The notes under the pieces are model-generated. The model was not told where the DNA came from. It was given only the letters and a program-made list of their open reading frames with translations, and did no database searches. Below are positions 16,885 through 27,960 of a stretch of DNA of 64,000 nt, piece by piece (position 1 is the first letter of the stretch; the number at the start of each line of letters is the position of its first letter). Both the position numbers and the translations under genes were made by a program. The DNA comes from Chaetoderma sp. LZ-2023a (taxonomy: Eukaryota; Mollusca; Caudofoveata; Chaetodermatida; Chaetodermatidae), in assembly GCA_034401795.1 (NCBI GenBank), contig CM067371.1, forward strand, positions 81,426,628-81,490,627, given 5' to 3'.

Positions 16885-18626
16885 GTAAGAAGTGGTCAAA
16901 CCATGTACATGTATTAATCGTGGTATGTGGGTCTCAATGGACCTTTCCAGTTTTAGCTATGACCCGCTCATCTTTATCTAAGCTTCACCCACACCTCACT
17001 CGTGTTGAGATCGATTGATCTCTGAACTCCCTGACTATCAATTTCCAGAAAACTATGCAGGTAAGCTATTGAATATTTTAAAACTAATTCGACTGGGTGC
17101 TGTTGCTGCCTATGATATTTTGGATTGATCTGTGCTGTATTGCGGCACATATAAAATTAATTATATGTTCTGAAAGCCTCATTTATATCATATAATTAGA
17201 CACAGTTACTAATCCTTCAATATTATTTAACCACCCTTTTAGCTTACTCAGTGGCCATTTGCAGCCCAAGACAAAAACTATTTTTGAAATTTCTGCACTG
17301 AAATGACTTGCTCATTTATCATGTTTATCGAAGTCTTCTCTAGACCTGCAAAAAGCCATTTTTTGAGACTACTACACAATCTGTAGTTGACTTAGCCAAT
17401 AACTGGATTGGCGAATTTAGTTTCAACAACCACTGTTTCCAAAGGATGACACCACCTGGTTGATAAAGTATGAGAAACATGCCTACATGTATGAATCACC
17501 AGATGAGTGGTTGAAGTCTAGCAGGGTTGGCAATTCACCTTTCCACAGTATCCATCGATGATTTGATGTCATATGACATCATACTCAGCTAAGCGACATG
17601 TATGATGATGTCATAATCATTACGTCATAAATGATTCTATTAGTCCCGTCTTTAACTCTTAATAGTCTGACATGTTGTACGAATTGTACAATGTGTGTTG
17701 GTAACAAATAAAATAACACAAGTGGCATATGCATTAAGTTGCAAACCTATGCCTAAGGAACATTGTCTTTTAACTGCTAAAGCAATCCTACATCAGACAA
17801 TACTAACCATCCAATGGAATACCATTGCAATTTGAGGTTTGACCGGATATTTGGCAAAAAATCACCTATCTGTTTAAGAGAGTAGACCCAATTATAATAA
17901 GACAAATTGTGTAGCTACAGGCTTTGATTACTGTCACAACATGCAATGTAAACTTAATCCTGAGTCTTTATCCATTGCTGTCTACTTGCTTTTAAACCCT
18001 TTAGCACTGAAGCTGGTCAAACATGGCTTCTACAATGGTGTTGATAAATATCCATTTACAGACCAAGATTTACCACTAGAATGTGTCTTTTATCTGAGCC
18101 AGTCATTCCAGTCGTAAAATAGTATTCTTTGTCTGCAAATGGACATTTTTGTTGGAAAATTTAAATTTGCTTGAATAAATTTGAGGGTTAAAGGGTTAAA
18201 TATTTGCTTCAGTCACTGTTATGTCATTATCTCCAAGTGAGTGCTACAATAACTGAATACTTATCATTCTGAAGTCGCAGAATTTTAAAATTGCAATTGC
18301 TCAGACTTAGTTCCCCGGTTTGACAGATTCCTTCAAAACTCTGGAAATCGATTGGGACTGTTTTGGAGCGGGTCCCTATAAGTATTGTGGTCCATTTGTG
18401 AAATCAAATACATGTACATGTACATGTATGTAGGGCTGAGCTATTTACATGTATGTACATCAATTTCCATGAACGCACTATTTGTACACTTAGATTTATG
18501 AAGTTATTGGTTTGATTGGTGTCTATCGAGTCCCTGATTCCAGGTCCCATTCACACCATTGTAGGCTGGTTTTTATTTCAGTCTATTATTGGTAACTCCC
18601 CCAGCTTTTACACTTATATAGTTACA
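16885..18626 (+). other. SLC41-like intron, 5' part: foldback remnants, no genes
   Basis: Contains a family-1 foldback left half at about 16930-17110 (dcontext gacctttccagttttagctatg ... gaatattttaaaactaattcgactggg), a family-2 fragment near 17235-17345 (gccatttgcagcccaagac), a mostly complete family-2 copy at about 17996-18198 ending gagggttaaagggttaa, and TACATGTA runs near 18412-18460. I see no coding sequence or RNA gene. Confidence 0.6.
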
Positions 18627-18634
18627 CTTATACT

Positions 18635-20242
18635 TAGGGCTGGCCGGTTTGGCCTAAAAGAAAACTGCTGAGGGTATCACTAATTAAACCGGTATTAATG
18701 AAATACCGGTTTAAGGGGTTAGAATGATCGAAAATAATTTGAAATACGAAAATATGCCGTTTTCATTAGCTACAGTACATGTATTTTGTGATTTGACAAC
18801 TGACGTAAATTGCCACGAAATTAGAATGGTAACTGCATGTACGTATGACTGCTCACTTCGACGCTATCTATCTCAAAATAGTACATGTAGTTAAAACAAA
18901 TAAAATAAATAAAGTCTGGGTCACGTGATGTTGTGAAAATAACCCTCTAACTACTAAAAATGCTGATTTTCAACACTGTTATTAGGTAACTATTTTCGAA
19001 AGCGGAGTAAAATCTAACGTGTGTAAGTAGGAACCCGGATATGAGACCGAGTTTAGGCTCCTAGTAGAGTACCGCACATACAGTTAGAGTTCGTATAACC
19101 AGCTACAGTATGATCTAGTCTAGTAAGTCATGTCTTTGTATTCGAGTACTCGGTATTTAGTAATACTCCTCAATAAACTGTCGTTCAAGCGGGTGAATGT
19201 CATTCAGCACGTAACTAAACAGTAGTCATTTCCCGGAAATCGCGCCTCAAGAATTCTCACAAAAAATGTGTTTGACTATTTTTCAAGGTTCATATGTCAT
19301 AATAAAGAGATTATGATAATTTGACAACATAAACGCAATGATTCGTGAATCTAACTTAAATCTACTTAAATCAACACTCCATACTTGAAGATATACGAAG
19401 ACGAAAAAGACCAGGCCTTAAAACAAAACGATATGATCCTAACGCCTATCGAGCAGAAAAGTCACGTGATTAAAAATAGTACGAATTTCATTCATAAAAT
19501 CGATAGTAGTGAATATGCCGGCGGAAGAATTTGTTAACAACCAATCACATTACGCCTGCTCGTATTTGAGAGGCTAAGAGGTGTATTTTACTTGTAACTA
19601 CTCCGCCAATGTAAGAAGCGACTTAATCGTTTTCATTTCTCGGGCGTTCAAGCAAGTTGTCTCGTATGTCTTAGACCCTGATGGATCATTTTATGTTTCT
19701 CGAAATCTAAGGGAAATAATGATTTGTTTGGATTGGGAGTTCATTGTATAGCGTCATTGTTTTCACAGCGCGTTTCTTGATTTTTTTTTGTATCATGTCA
19801 CATTTGGAATCCTAATTAAACATAGTACAAACTCGAATTGAAAAAAGGATTATTTGTTGCAAAGAAGAAATTTAGATTTTCAAATTATTCAATCTTACAT
19901 TGAACCCGCAGAGCTTACGTGATGTAAAATTCATTGCTGGCAAATCAAATCATATTTGCCGAGGGTCGTCCTCGGCCAATTTGTTGGGATTTCACCAACA
20001 CCCTTGCTTTCCCAGGGCTAATAGTTATAGATGACTGTATTTTATGTCTAGTAGCAAATGGTTACACTAGATGATAATATTAAACTGCAAGATAAGAACA
20101 AACTAGTTTAGGACAGTCACCAGATTTTGCGCAATGGCGATCTTACAGACGGTTTTTCGGTTTTTTATTTTCGTAATAGTTTTTAAACCGTCGCCATAAA
20201 AAAACGTGAGACGGTGTGAAACCGGTATACCGCCCAGCCCTA
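18635..20242. mobile_element. Non-autonomous hAT-like element, 8-bp target duplication
   Basis: Left end TAGGGCTGGCCGGTTTGG and right end accggtataccgcccagcccta are imperfect inverted repeats. The element is flanked by a perfect 8-bp duplication CTTATACT (18627-18634 and 20243-20250), the hAT superfamily signature. The 1608-bp interior has no transposase frame; it contains subterminal aaaccggtat and taccggttt motifs. It must be mobilised in trans if at all. Confidence 0.85.
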
Positions 20243-20407
20243 CTTATACTTACATTTATACTCCTGGGCAGAGAGAGGCAACGAGGAGTGAAGGAGATTG
20301 CGTATGTTTCCAGCTATCGTCAGTCGGCCGAACAGAGATGCGATCCAGGGGTCGCCAGTTTCACAGCTCTACTCATTACCGCCTCCTCTTAGCTTTAAGG
20401 TTCAGTT

Positions 20408-20678
20408 TAACCCTTTAATGGTCATGCCGGTCAAAACTAGCTTCTGTCATGGTCTTGTGGAATGTCTGCCCATTTACAGGCCAAGAAAATACAATTTTTG
20501 AACATTTACCACTGGAATGACTGGCTCGAGAACAGAGCCCCTGTGGTGACTGGCTCGATAACCGAGTCAGTCATTCCTGTGGTTAATTTTCAAAAATTGT
20601 ATTCTCTTAGCCTGTAAATTGACATTCAATAGGCAGATATTTAAATTTTCTTGACCAAATCTGAACATTAAAGGGTTA
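20408..20678. repeat. Foldback family 2 copy
   Basis: Bounded by aaccctttaatggtca and aacattaaagggttaa, with an internal palindrome: ccatttacaggccaagaaaa...accactggaatgactggctcg, a loop, then cgagtcagtcattcctgtgg...ttagcctgtaaattgac. It would form a long hairpin in RNA or single-stranded DNA. It lies inside the first SLC41 intron. Confidence 0.75.
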
Positions 20679-21393
20679 ATAGCTCTTTACCTTTTACTAT
20701 CGGTAATTCTTCAAGCCTCCAGAAATCCATTGGGATTGGGATATGTGGAGGACTCCGATCAAAATGGTTCAAATGCAAAATCCAATTTTGCCACGCGACA
20801 ACCATTTTCAAAGTCAATTGCTGTGGCTCTTAGATTTGCCTGATTGACTCACAATCTTGATAATCTATTGAATCCATTGGGTGTGGCATGGGGAAAATCA
20901 CTGACACTCGCAAAACTGGAATGGGTGCATAATCTAAGATTTGCTTGCCATCTTGAAAACTACATGTAATTCTATCCAATAACTTTCAGTAACATTCACC
21001 AATTAATTATAAAATTTAAATCTGTCAATCAACTATCTGACCTCATAATCAAAATGCGCCGCTGGTGAGTTACAAATGTATCTGACATCACAATCAAATG
21101 ACGTTGATCTGTCGCGAAAGTGGCAAAAGTTATGACGGTCACATCATAGTAAGCATTATGAATTGTATGCCTTTGGTCAATTTACAATTTAATAATTTAA
21201 TATTTTGAAACAAATTGTACTGCCACATGCAGCAACAGCTCTTGGTCAAATTAGTTTCAAAATATTTGACAACTTAGCTGTATAGTTATATTAAAATTAA
21301 GATTATAAGTAAGAAACTGGGATTCTAATTACTTATGCCGCTGAAATCCGGTGCGAGTATTATGGTTGGTGCCACCTGTCTTTGTCGGTCACG
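20679..21393 (+). other. SLC41-like intron segment with a foldback family 1 copy
   Basis: A diverged family-1 palindrome lies at about 21185-21275 (aatattttgaaacaaattgt ... gtcaaattagtttcaaaatatttgac). Otherwise it is AT-rich sequence without coding signals. Confidence 0.5.
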
Positions 21394-21702
21394 TTTCACA
21401 TCAAGATTATACTTACCACCCTGATACCCTATGATATTTCCCAAACATCAACATAGCTTTAATAAGACTCCGAATTTAAAGAAAATCTCCCCTACTGAGC
21501 AGGTTAGGCAACTGACAGTCCAGCGGATGCGCCGCCAAAACTTGCGCATACGCCGAGCTGTCACTTCCTCTTCTCAAATTATTGGCCTCCGTTGCTACAT
21601 GCCTATTTTAGCTATTGATTTGCTCTTGCTTTTGGCTTGCTTTGTGACATGTTTAAGTTGATTTATTTGACTTAATTTTGAGCAGCTAAATCTATTAGTA
21701 GA

Positions 21703-22360
21703 ATTTATAACGTCAGGGGGTGGGAAACAGAGGGGTAGGGGGACAGCCTACTGGCTAATGGCTCTTTAACCATATGGCTGGTGCCTAGAGACTCCATGGT
21801 GTTGGGATTATATATCCTGTATGCTTCCTTTTCATCTCCTGATTGGAGTGCTTATGTTTGTACATGGGTCCCCTCTTAGAACCTGGGTAATGCAGTAAGA
21901 AGCATGCACCGTCCTAAGGTTAGGTATTGCTGTATTGCTCTTGAATCCTCAGTTTGAAGTGTCGCTGTTTCTCCTGCATAAGTCTTGGGAAAGTAAAGTG
22001 CTGAGCTATGGGGCAGTCTTTTTTGGACATCCCTGTAGTGCTCTTGACTACTCAGTTTGAAGTCTTTTTTTTTCCCTTACATATATGATGGTAGGGGGGG
22101 GGGGAGGTACCTATCGGCCCCTTCTCATGCTATGCCTGTGAGAAGAATTAGCTTTGAAATGGAGCGCAGGAGTATCTCTGGTGGAGATTGTCTGGATTGG
22201 CTCCCACCATATTTTGCTGATTAATTTAAACTAGTAAAACGTGATAAGCCACGTCGCTGAAGTATGCCTGACGCTTGTCTTCGGTTGGAGGATGAAAGTC
22301 AGATCTCCAACCGAAGACAAGCGTCAGGTATACTTCAGCGACATGGCTTATCACGTTTTA
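21703..22360. other. 658-bp segment between 17-bp direct repeats inside DIRS copy C
   Basis: ctaaatctattagtaga occurs at 21686-21702 and again at 22361-22377. The second occurrence is the natural DIRS sequence just upstream of the SRRMSILPTEW block. The intervening segment is not recognisable DIRS sequence and ends in the inverted repeat at 22233-22362. It could be an insertion with a 17-bp target duplication or filler DNA from a deletion repair. No coding region is supported. Confidence 0.55.
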
Positions 22361-22362
22361 CT
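22233..22362. repeat. 58-bp-arm inverted repeat at the DIRS C deletion junction
   Basis: Arms 22233-22290 and 22305-22362 match at 56 of 58 positions around a 14-base loop (gatgaaagtcagat). The left arm contains atgcctgacgcttgtcttcg, resembling the exon-1 start of copy E (atgtctgacgctgccaagtc). The duplicated inverted arm abuts the resumed DIRS sequence. Confidence 0.85.
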
Positions 22363-22800
22363 AAATCTATTAGTAGACTCATTGAGCCGAAGAATGAGCA
22401 TACTTCCCACGGAATGGCAACTAAATCAATGTGTGGCAGATCATGTGTTCAACCACTGGGGCAAGCCCAACATAGATTTATTTGCAACGAAGAAAAATGC
22501 GAAGATGACGATATACATCTCTCCGATTCCAGATCTGAGCGCTAGCGCAATGGATGCATTAGCTATCCACTGGAAGGGAATTTATGCATACGCATTCCCG
22601 CCAGCAATCCTGATTCCAAAAATTCTCAAGAAAATCATGCAGCAGGAATGCCAATTGTTTCTGATCACCCCAAATTGGCCAAGCCGATCATGGTTTATGA
22701 ATCTGCTAGACCTTCTGATCTGCAATCCTGTTCCTCCGCCTCTGATGGATGATATAATCTTCCAGGGCAAGGCCTTGCACAACAACCCGTCAATGTGACT
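22361..22800 (+). pseudogene. DIRS copy C methyltransferase-like fragment
   Basis: Reads DSLSRRMSILPTEWQLNQCVADHVFNHW..., PNIDLFATKKNAK, IPDLSASAMDALAIHW and YAFPPAILIPKIL, colinear with the C-terminal region of the copy B RT-RNase H protein. A deletion at about 22798 (tcaatgtgactacg against tcaatgttccgattgactgcg) ends the frame. The RT and RNase H domains are absent. Confidence 0.82.
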
Positions 22801-22802
22801 AC

Positions 22803-23766
22803 GTGGATGTTGTCAAGGAATCGGCAGTTAAGGAGGGCTTTTCTGAGCAAGCGGCCATGTTCATGGAAAAAGCCAGAAGGGTGTCAACCTCCAGAGCCTA
22901 TAACTATAAAATCAACAGATTTTCAGAATGGTGCTCAAAGAGATGTTTTAATCCAATGGATGCATCTATTCAGGTAGTAGCCAATTTCCTCTGTCACCTG
23001 TATGATACCTATAGCCTCAATCCTAACTTTATTGCTGGCTGCAAGTCAGCTTTAATGTCAGTTATCCCTTGCATGGCTAATAGGGGAGGTGATGAAGTAT
23101 GTAATCTTAATACTTTACTCAAAGACATTGATAATCTAAGGCCTAGGAATCCTCCAGTGATTCCATCTTGGAGTTTATCGTTAGTGCTTCAAGTGCTAGC
23201 GCATAAACCACTTTGAACTACTAAGCTCCATTTCAATGAAATTGTTTACGCTTGAAACAGTTTTTCTGATAGCTGCAGCCTCGGCTAGACGAAGAAGTGA
23301 AATACATGCAGGGAAAGGCCTCCAGCTTCTACCTAGAGTTAACGTTATGGCTAAAAACCAGTCCTTAAAATATCCTGGCCAGCCTATAATTGTGCATGCT
23401 TTGACTAGGTTTGAACCTAATTCAAAGGCATGATGTCCTGTCCATGGATTAACTCGTTATAAACAACACACAAAAGAATGGCAGACAGACCCCAGTTCAT
23501 TATGACTATCTGATATTGAACCTCATGGTAGAGCATCAAAAGATACCATATCCAGGTGGATTGTGGAATGTATTCAGCACTGCCACAAAGCCGCCACAGG
23601 CAAACAAGTTGACATTGCCATGCCCCCAGTGTCCATGGCGTAGTGGCTTCCACGGCTCTGTTTAATGGAGTGCCGGTAGCCTAGTCGCACTGTGAGTAGT
23701 TTTACCGACCATTACCTCCGTGATATGGCCAATCCACTTGCCTTATCGATTCTGCATAAATATTAA
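22803..23766 (+). pseudogene. DIRS copy C tyrosine recombinase pseudogene
   Basis: Aligns with copy B from DVVKESAVKEGFSEQA to the terminal LSILHKY-stop. Lesions are a frameshift near 23205-23220, deletion of about 14 codons after SEIHA, Trp-to-stop changes at about 23431 and 23504, loss of the HxxR block near 23620-23640, and a deletion before the SSFTDHYLRD tyrosine motif. The first catalytic Arg (ASARRRSEIHA) and the Tyr motif survive. Clearly inactive. Confidence 0.85.
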
Positions 23767-24328
23767 ATGTATATAATTATTAAATAGTGTACATAAGGCC
23801 TTATTATTCATAAACAGTACATTTTGGCAGGGTGTATCCCCGTTGTATAGTACTGCACCTCTCACCATCAGTGGCGAAGAGGAGGACACGTCAAAAATAG
23901 GTTAGTCCTATATTAGTGATGTGTTTTATTTTGTCACGTTTTCCGTACTAATACGGGGATGGTTTGTGCTTTATGTGGTTCCATCGGAGAGTATACGAAA
24001 TGAAGCCTTTCATCCGATGTCCTATAGTACGTTAGCACGAGTAGATAGAGAGCATGTAGGACATTAAGGTCATCGCTCCTTCTTTCAGAAGAATGGTGGG
24101 AGCGCATAATAAACGGTCATTACTCTCAACATCGGTCGTGTTAGCCGATATCCAAGTCATTTCCTGGTTGTGTTTCATATGCAACTTCAGATGTTTGTGC
24201 TCCAAGCGCAAAAGAGCTTGCTCTTCCAGGGATGAGCTGGTCTTCTGACCTCGCCTCCCTCCCGCCGAATTCACTTACGAATTCTGGCTATGTCATAGAG
24301 TATCAGGGTAATAAGTATACTCTTGATG
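23767..24328 (+). promoter_or_regulatory. DIRS copy C 3' noncoding block and half ICR
   Basis: Shares aatacggggatggttt, gtcctatagtac, gtaggacattaaggtcat and gagcgcat with copies A and B. Stem-loop 1 is at 24131-24149 (ATCGG/CCGAT) and stem-loop 2 at 24167-24185 (GTTG/CAAC around a longer loop). The half ICR at 24287-24328 (gctatgtcatagagtatcag...actcttgatg) is the reverse complement of this copy's own left end. Confidence 0.6.
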
Positions 24329-24386
24329 GTGTGTGTGCGTGCGTGCGTGCATGCGCGTGCGTGTATGTTTGTGTGTGTGCGTATGT
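24329..24386. repeat. GT/GC-rich microsatellite at truncated DIRS end
   Basis: gtgtgtgtgcgtgcgtgcgtgc... begins exactly where DIRS copy C stops. A very similar tract, also preceded by gatg, is at 36818-36868. Confidence 0.85.
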
Positions 24387-24409
24387 GTTTATCCGATGCA
24401 TATTTCGGG

Positions 24410-25315
24410 AATCGTATGAAGTAGGTTTACCAAATTTGGCACATACATCTATATTATAAGTGGCTAGAAATTCTTTAGTTTAGGTTAAAATTCAAGGTCA
24501 CGCGGTCGTTTAGTGCATGCTGAAATACACATTTTTAGCCATAGATTAGGAATGCAAGTAGCTAGAATCACCAAATTTGGTACATACATGTACATTGATA
24601 TTACAGGTGGCTAGAAAATATTTTAGTTTGGACTCAAAGGGTCAAAACTCGAGGTCACTGGGTCACTAAGTAGTGCATCGTGAAATACACATTTTTAGCC
24701 ATAAACCGGGAACGCAAGTGGGTACAATGTAAAATTACCAACTTCGGCAAATACATTGATATTATGAGTGGCTAGAAAAATTCTTAGTGGAGCAAAAGGT
24801 CAAGAATCGAGTTCACAGGGTCATTTAGTGCATACCAGAATACAGATTTTCGTCAATAACTCTGCAGTGCAAGAAGGTATATTTACCAAATTGGTAATAT
24901 ACATTCATCTTGTGGTTAGCTAGGTTACTCTGGTTAAAATTTTGTTTCAGGTCAAAAGTTCAAATATCTAGGTCATGTGGTCATTTAGTGCATCCTGAAA
25001 TACACATTTTTAGCCAAAAATCGGGAACGCAAGTACATGTAGGTCGAATCACCAAATTTGGCCCATCCTTTCATATTATATGTGACTAGAAGTTCTGAGT
25101 TTCATGACAAAACATCAAGTATCTAGGTCACGGGGTCGCAAAGTGAATGCTGGAATACACATTTTTTGGCATAACTCTGGAATTCAAGAAGGTAGAATCA
25201 CCACATTTAGCACACGCCTTCATATTGCGACAGCTTATAATGACTTCGAGTTTGAGGTCAACCGATCAAATATCTAGGTCACAGAGGTCACTAAGTGTAT
25301 TGCTACATGTATTAA
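24410..25315. repeat. Degenerate tandem array, about 157-bp period
   Basis: The phrase tgaaatacacatttttagcc recurs at about 24522, 24681, 24837 (variant), 24997 and 25150. Each is followed by 'gggaacgcaagt..gaatcaccaaatttggcacata...gtggctagaaa' and 'aggtcacagggtcattta'. There are five to six diverged units and no conserved open frame. Confidence 0.8.
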
Positions 25316-25413
25316 GACAGAGCGCAAAAGGGGTTAGTCAACATTCTTGTTTGATATTTTGTTGATTTTATAAATGCCATATTCATCAAGTCTTTCATGT
25401 TCATATTTTTCAG

Positions 25414-25487
25414 TATTGGTGGATTTATATTGAAGTTTGCTATCAAAACATTTGAAGGTATCGCTACATTTCAGCCTGTTATAAATG
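25414..25487 (+). CDS. SLC41A-like: SLC41/MgtE-like magnesium transporter, internal exon
   Basis: Acceptor catatttttcag, donor gtatgc. With the two bases carried over it reads SIGGFILKFAIKTFEGIATFQPVIN. SSIGG..L and the F.PVING end are family hallmarks: the exon finishes the helix begun in the previous exon and leads into the conserved Gly-Val-Gly-Gly-Asn motif of the next. The 74-bp length preserves phase (ends with one base, G, completed by GT of the next exon to give Gly). Confidence 0.88.
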
Positions 25488-25654
25488 GTATGCAACTATG
25501 TTTTAACAATCATTTAATGGTTAAAATCTTTCATAAGAAATTCACATTTGCAGAGCCTTCATTAGATTTTCAAAAATTGCCTGAGGTGAGAATGTCAAAT
25601 TCTTAATCCTTCAAACTGAAATTTCAGTGTCTCGATCTCAAGACAGTGAACAGG

Positions 25655-26000
25655 AAAACTGTTCAATATTTTGAAACTAATTTGACTGGAACCTGTTGCT
25701 GCCATAGACTGCCATAGTCAAATTCATTTCAAAATATCAAACAGAATATTCTTACCGTTATAAAGAATCATTTCATGTCAGTGAGGGCTAAAGGCTTAGG
25801 ACCACAGCAGAAGCCATCATTAGTTGATGTCAGATAATAGATTACACTACAGCTCATAAATTGAGTAACATGTTTCCAAAACAAAGTCTGAAACAGTATT
25901 TAGTACAATTTCAAATGCTATGTAAGAAATGTTACGTTGAATATTTTGAACATAATTTCATTGGGTGACGCTGCTGCATAGCTCATGTTGAAATTACACT
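25655..26000. repeat. Foldback remnants (families 1 and 3) in SLC41-like intron
   Basis: A family-1 palindrome lies at about 25657-25750 (caatattttgaaactaatttgactgg ... agtcaaattcatttcaaaatat). A family-3 copy starts near 25848 (actacagctcataaattgagtaac...) and runs to about 25985 (catagctcatgtt). Confidence 0.6.
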
Positions 26001-26043
26001 ACAAATCAGTAATAACAGTAATAACTCATAGCCAAACGGTACC

Positions 26044-26952
26044 TACCGTTAAAATTCGACTAAAGGACGCAGTTTTTTGGTCAAAACACATGTACTAGAA
26101 AAGGGGGTGCGTACTATAATCGAGAACATTCCTTCCGCACATTTTTGGGTCAAAATTTTTCTTAAAAAGTCACAGATTATACCACGGAAATTGAACTAAA
26201 TGTTACCCTAGCCAATTCGCGCCGCCTGACGACTATGTTTAATGTATACTCCAAAAACACCAAGCGGAAGTGAAATTATTAAATTGGAGCGCCTAAATAT
26301 TGCTTATTCTTTAATACATATCACTTATTACATCAAAATTAATCCAGAATTTGACATAAAATGGCGTCGAGAAAAGATACGTGTATAAATCACGTGATTC
26401 GCCTCCAATCGCAAAAGATCTTTATTCTAATTAGAGCGAGTACTCGGATATAAATATTCTGGACTCGGAAATTGCTGTATATCATCATTGCGCGATAGGA
26501 ACTGAATGTTCCCGTACCTGTTTGATAACCAACTCCCGTTAGCGCATAAGATTACACAGCGCCTCCAATCACAAAAGAGCCAAATAACCAACTCCCGTTA
26601 GCGCATAAGATCACACAGCGCCTCCAAACGCAAAAGAGCCATTACAATCTGTTTCTATCACACGATTTCGATGTTTTCAAGGCGACATTTTATGCCAAAA
26701 TTAGATTGATTTTGATGTAATAAACAATCTTTATTGAAGATACACAATATTTAGGTGGTCCTATTTAATAATTTCTCTAACATCATGATCATTTTTTATT
26801 TTTTATACCAATTTTCGATTTTTTAAAGGTACATTTTTTCTAAATTTAACAGCGTCTTATACTTGAATACAAGAGTTTTTTGGGCGGATTTTGGTCAAAT
26901 TTGGGACAGTGTCCTATATTCGAGGGCGGCCTTTAGTCGAGAAATTACGGTA
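26044..26952. mobile_element. Putative TIR element, TACCGT...ACGGTA ends
   Basis: Left end taccgttaaaattcgactaa and right end ttagtcgagaaattacggta are imperfect inverted repeats, each followed inward by 'aggacgc' or 'ggcggcc'-like GC-rich steps. The interior has no coding frame. It contains a 61-bp direct duplication (aaccaactcccgttagcgca..., about 26527 and 26588). Part of the interior (about 26260-26620) recurs in reverse orientation at about 47150-47490 inside a hAT-like element. No clear target duplication is visible. Confidence 0.55.
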
Positions 26953-27048
26953 TATTGCCTCCAGTTTCGCTATATGTCTAAGTGAATGAATCTATGAAAT
27001 AAATGTGTCCTTGCATAACACATACATTACTTGTGTTTTATCATGCAG

Positions 27049-27183
27049 GTGTTGGTGGTAATCTGGTAGCAGTTCATTCAAGTCGGCTAACAACAGCTTT
27101 GCATAAAGTTAGCGTACCTGGAAGGTTACCTCCTGGCTTCCTTCAAGGCTGTCCAAACATTATCTGGTCATTTTGTGGCTCTA
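27049..27183 (+). CDS. SLC41A-like: SLC41/MgtE-like magnesium transporter, internal exon
   Basis: Acceptor ttttatcatgcag, donor gtgagt. Joined to the previous exon it gives N-GVGGNLVAVHSSRLTTALH, the highly conserved Gly-x-Gly-Gly-Asn-x-x-Ala...Ser-Arg block of the MgtE/SLC41 family, at the membrane-embedded Mg2+ pathway. It is followed by a less conserved linker (PGRLPPGFLQGCPNIIWSFC). The 135-bp exon ends with one base (A), which joins CT of the next exon. Confidence 0.9.
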
Positions 27184-27289
27184 GTGAGTATTATACCAAT
27201 ACAGTACAATGTACATACAGACTGGGACCAAAAAATGGGGTTTCTTTACAGCAGCTGATTGAATCACCCACCTCTCTTATGTACATATG

Positions 27290-27960
27290 ATTACTGTACT
27301 CTGTAGCTGTAGTAGTAGAATCATCGTCCTTTGCTTTTGACTCCTGTGTCAAGATGTCCTCAGCCAAAATCTTTAGCTTCCTCAGGTCCATTCTTGATTT
27401 GAGTGTATTAAGTCCTGCTTTCTTGTGGTCACCTAGCAGCACACTTAACACATTTATGCAATGTCATCCTCTCCTGGCTCTGTATTTGCTGGCTCCCAGT
27501 AAGACAAATTCAAAGGCTCTGTGCTGGTGTGTCTTCTGGCATGCTCAGCACATGGCCAAACATGGACCATCTTTGCCGGGTGACTTTTACAGACAGCGGC
27601 AAAGTACTACACATCTTGTATTGTGGATCAGTGCAAATTATGCTTTCTGGGCATCGGTGTCCAGTGATGATGCGTAGGTGTTTGCGGTGGCGGTCATGAA
27701 GTTTGTCTAGAGCTGCCTTTGGAGCTGCCCAGCTGTTACAGTTATACAGCATCAAGCGTATGCAGGTTGCACTGTATAAACGTAGTATTTTTGTCAAGGG
27801 CATTGTCCTTAACAATTACCGTTTGATCTACGAATCCATAGCTTCCAGAAGGACTGTAAAGCTATGTTCCCCATGAAGCAGTGTGCATCAATGTCAGCAG
27901 TACTACAAAGTAGTGCGCCCAGGATTTTACTATTGCTGAATACAGCTCTGTAGGATGTTT
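27290..27960 (-). pseudogene. Non-LTR retrotransposon 3' fragment, antisense in intron
   Basis: On the minus strand it encodes ILRLYSATCIRLMLYNCNSWAAPKAALDKLHDRHRKHLRIITGHRCPESII and RWSMFGHVLSMPEDTPAQ, the segment after the RT core seen in many LINE-type elements. It is 5'-truncated and interrupted by frameshifts (the PAQSL segment and the downstream LNTLKSRMDLRKLKIL segment lie in different frames). It is closely related to the copy at 38606-39301. It lies antisense to the host gene about 110 bp after the exon ending at 27183. Confidence 0.78.

Larger units (their letters stand above)
21394..24328 (+). mobile_element. DIRS-type retrotransposon copy C, internally deleted and 3'-truncated
   Basis: The left terminus tttcacatcaagattatac at 21394 matches the terminal pattern of copies B and E, and its ITR is closest to E (ccctgata, ctgagcaggtta, gacagtccagcgg). 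Gag, RT and RNase H are gone: the 5' UTR-like segment is followed at 21686 by 17 bp matching the RNase H/methyltransferase junction, then a 658-bp foreign segment, then the methyltransferase-like and recombinase regions from 22361. The element stops half-way through its ICR at tactcttgatg (24328), where a GT/GC microsatellite begins. The right ITR is missing. It lies inside the 8.5-kb SLC41 intron. Confidence 0.88.
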
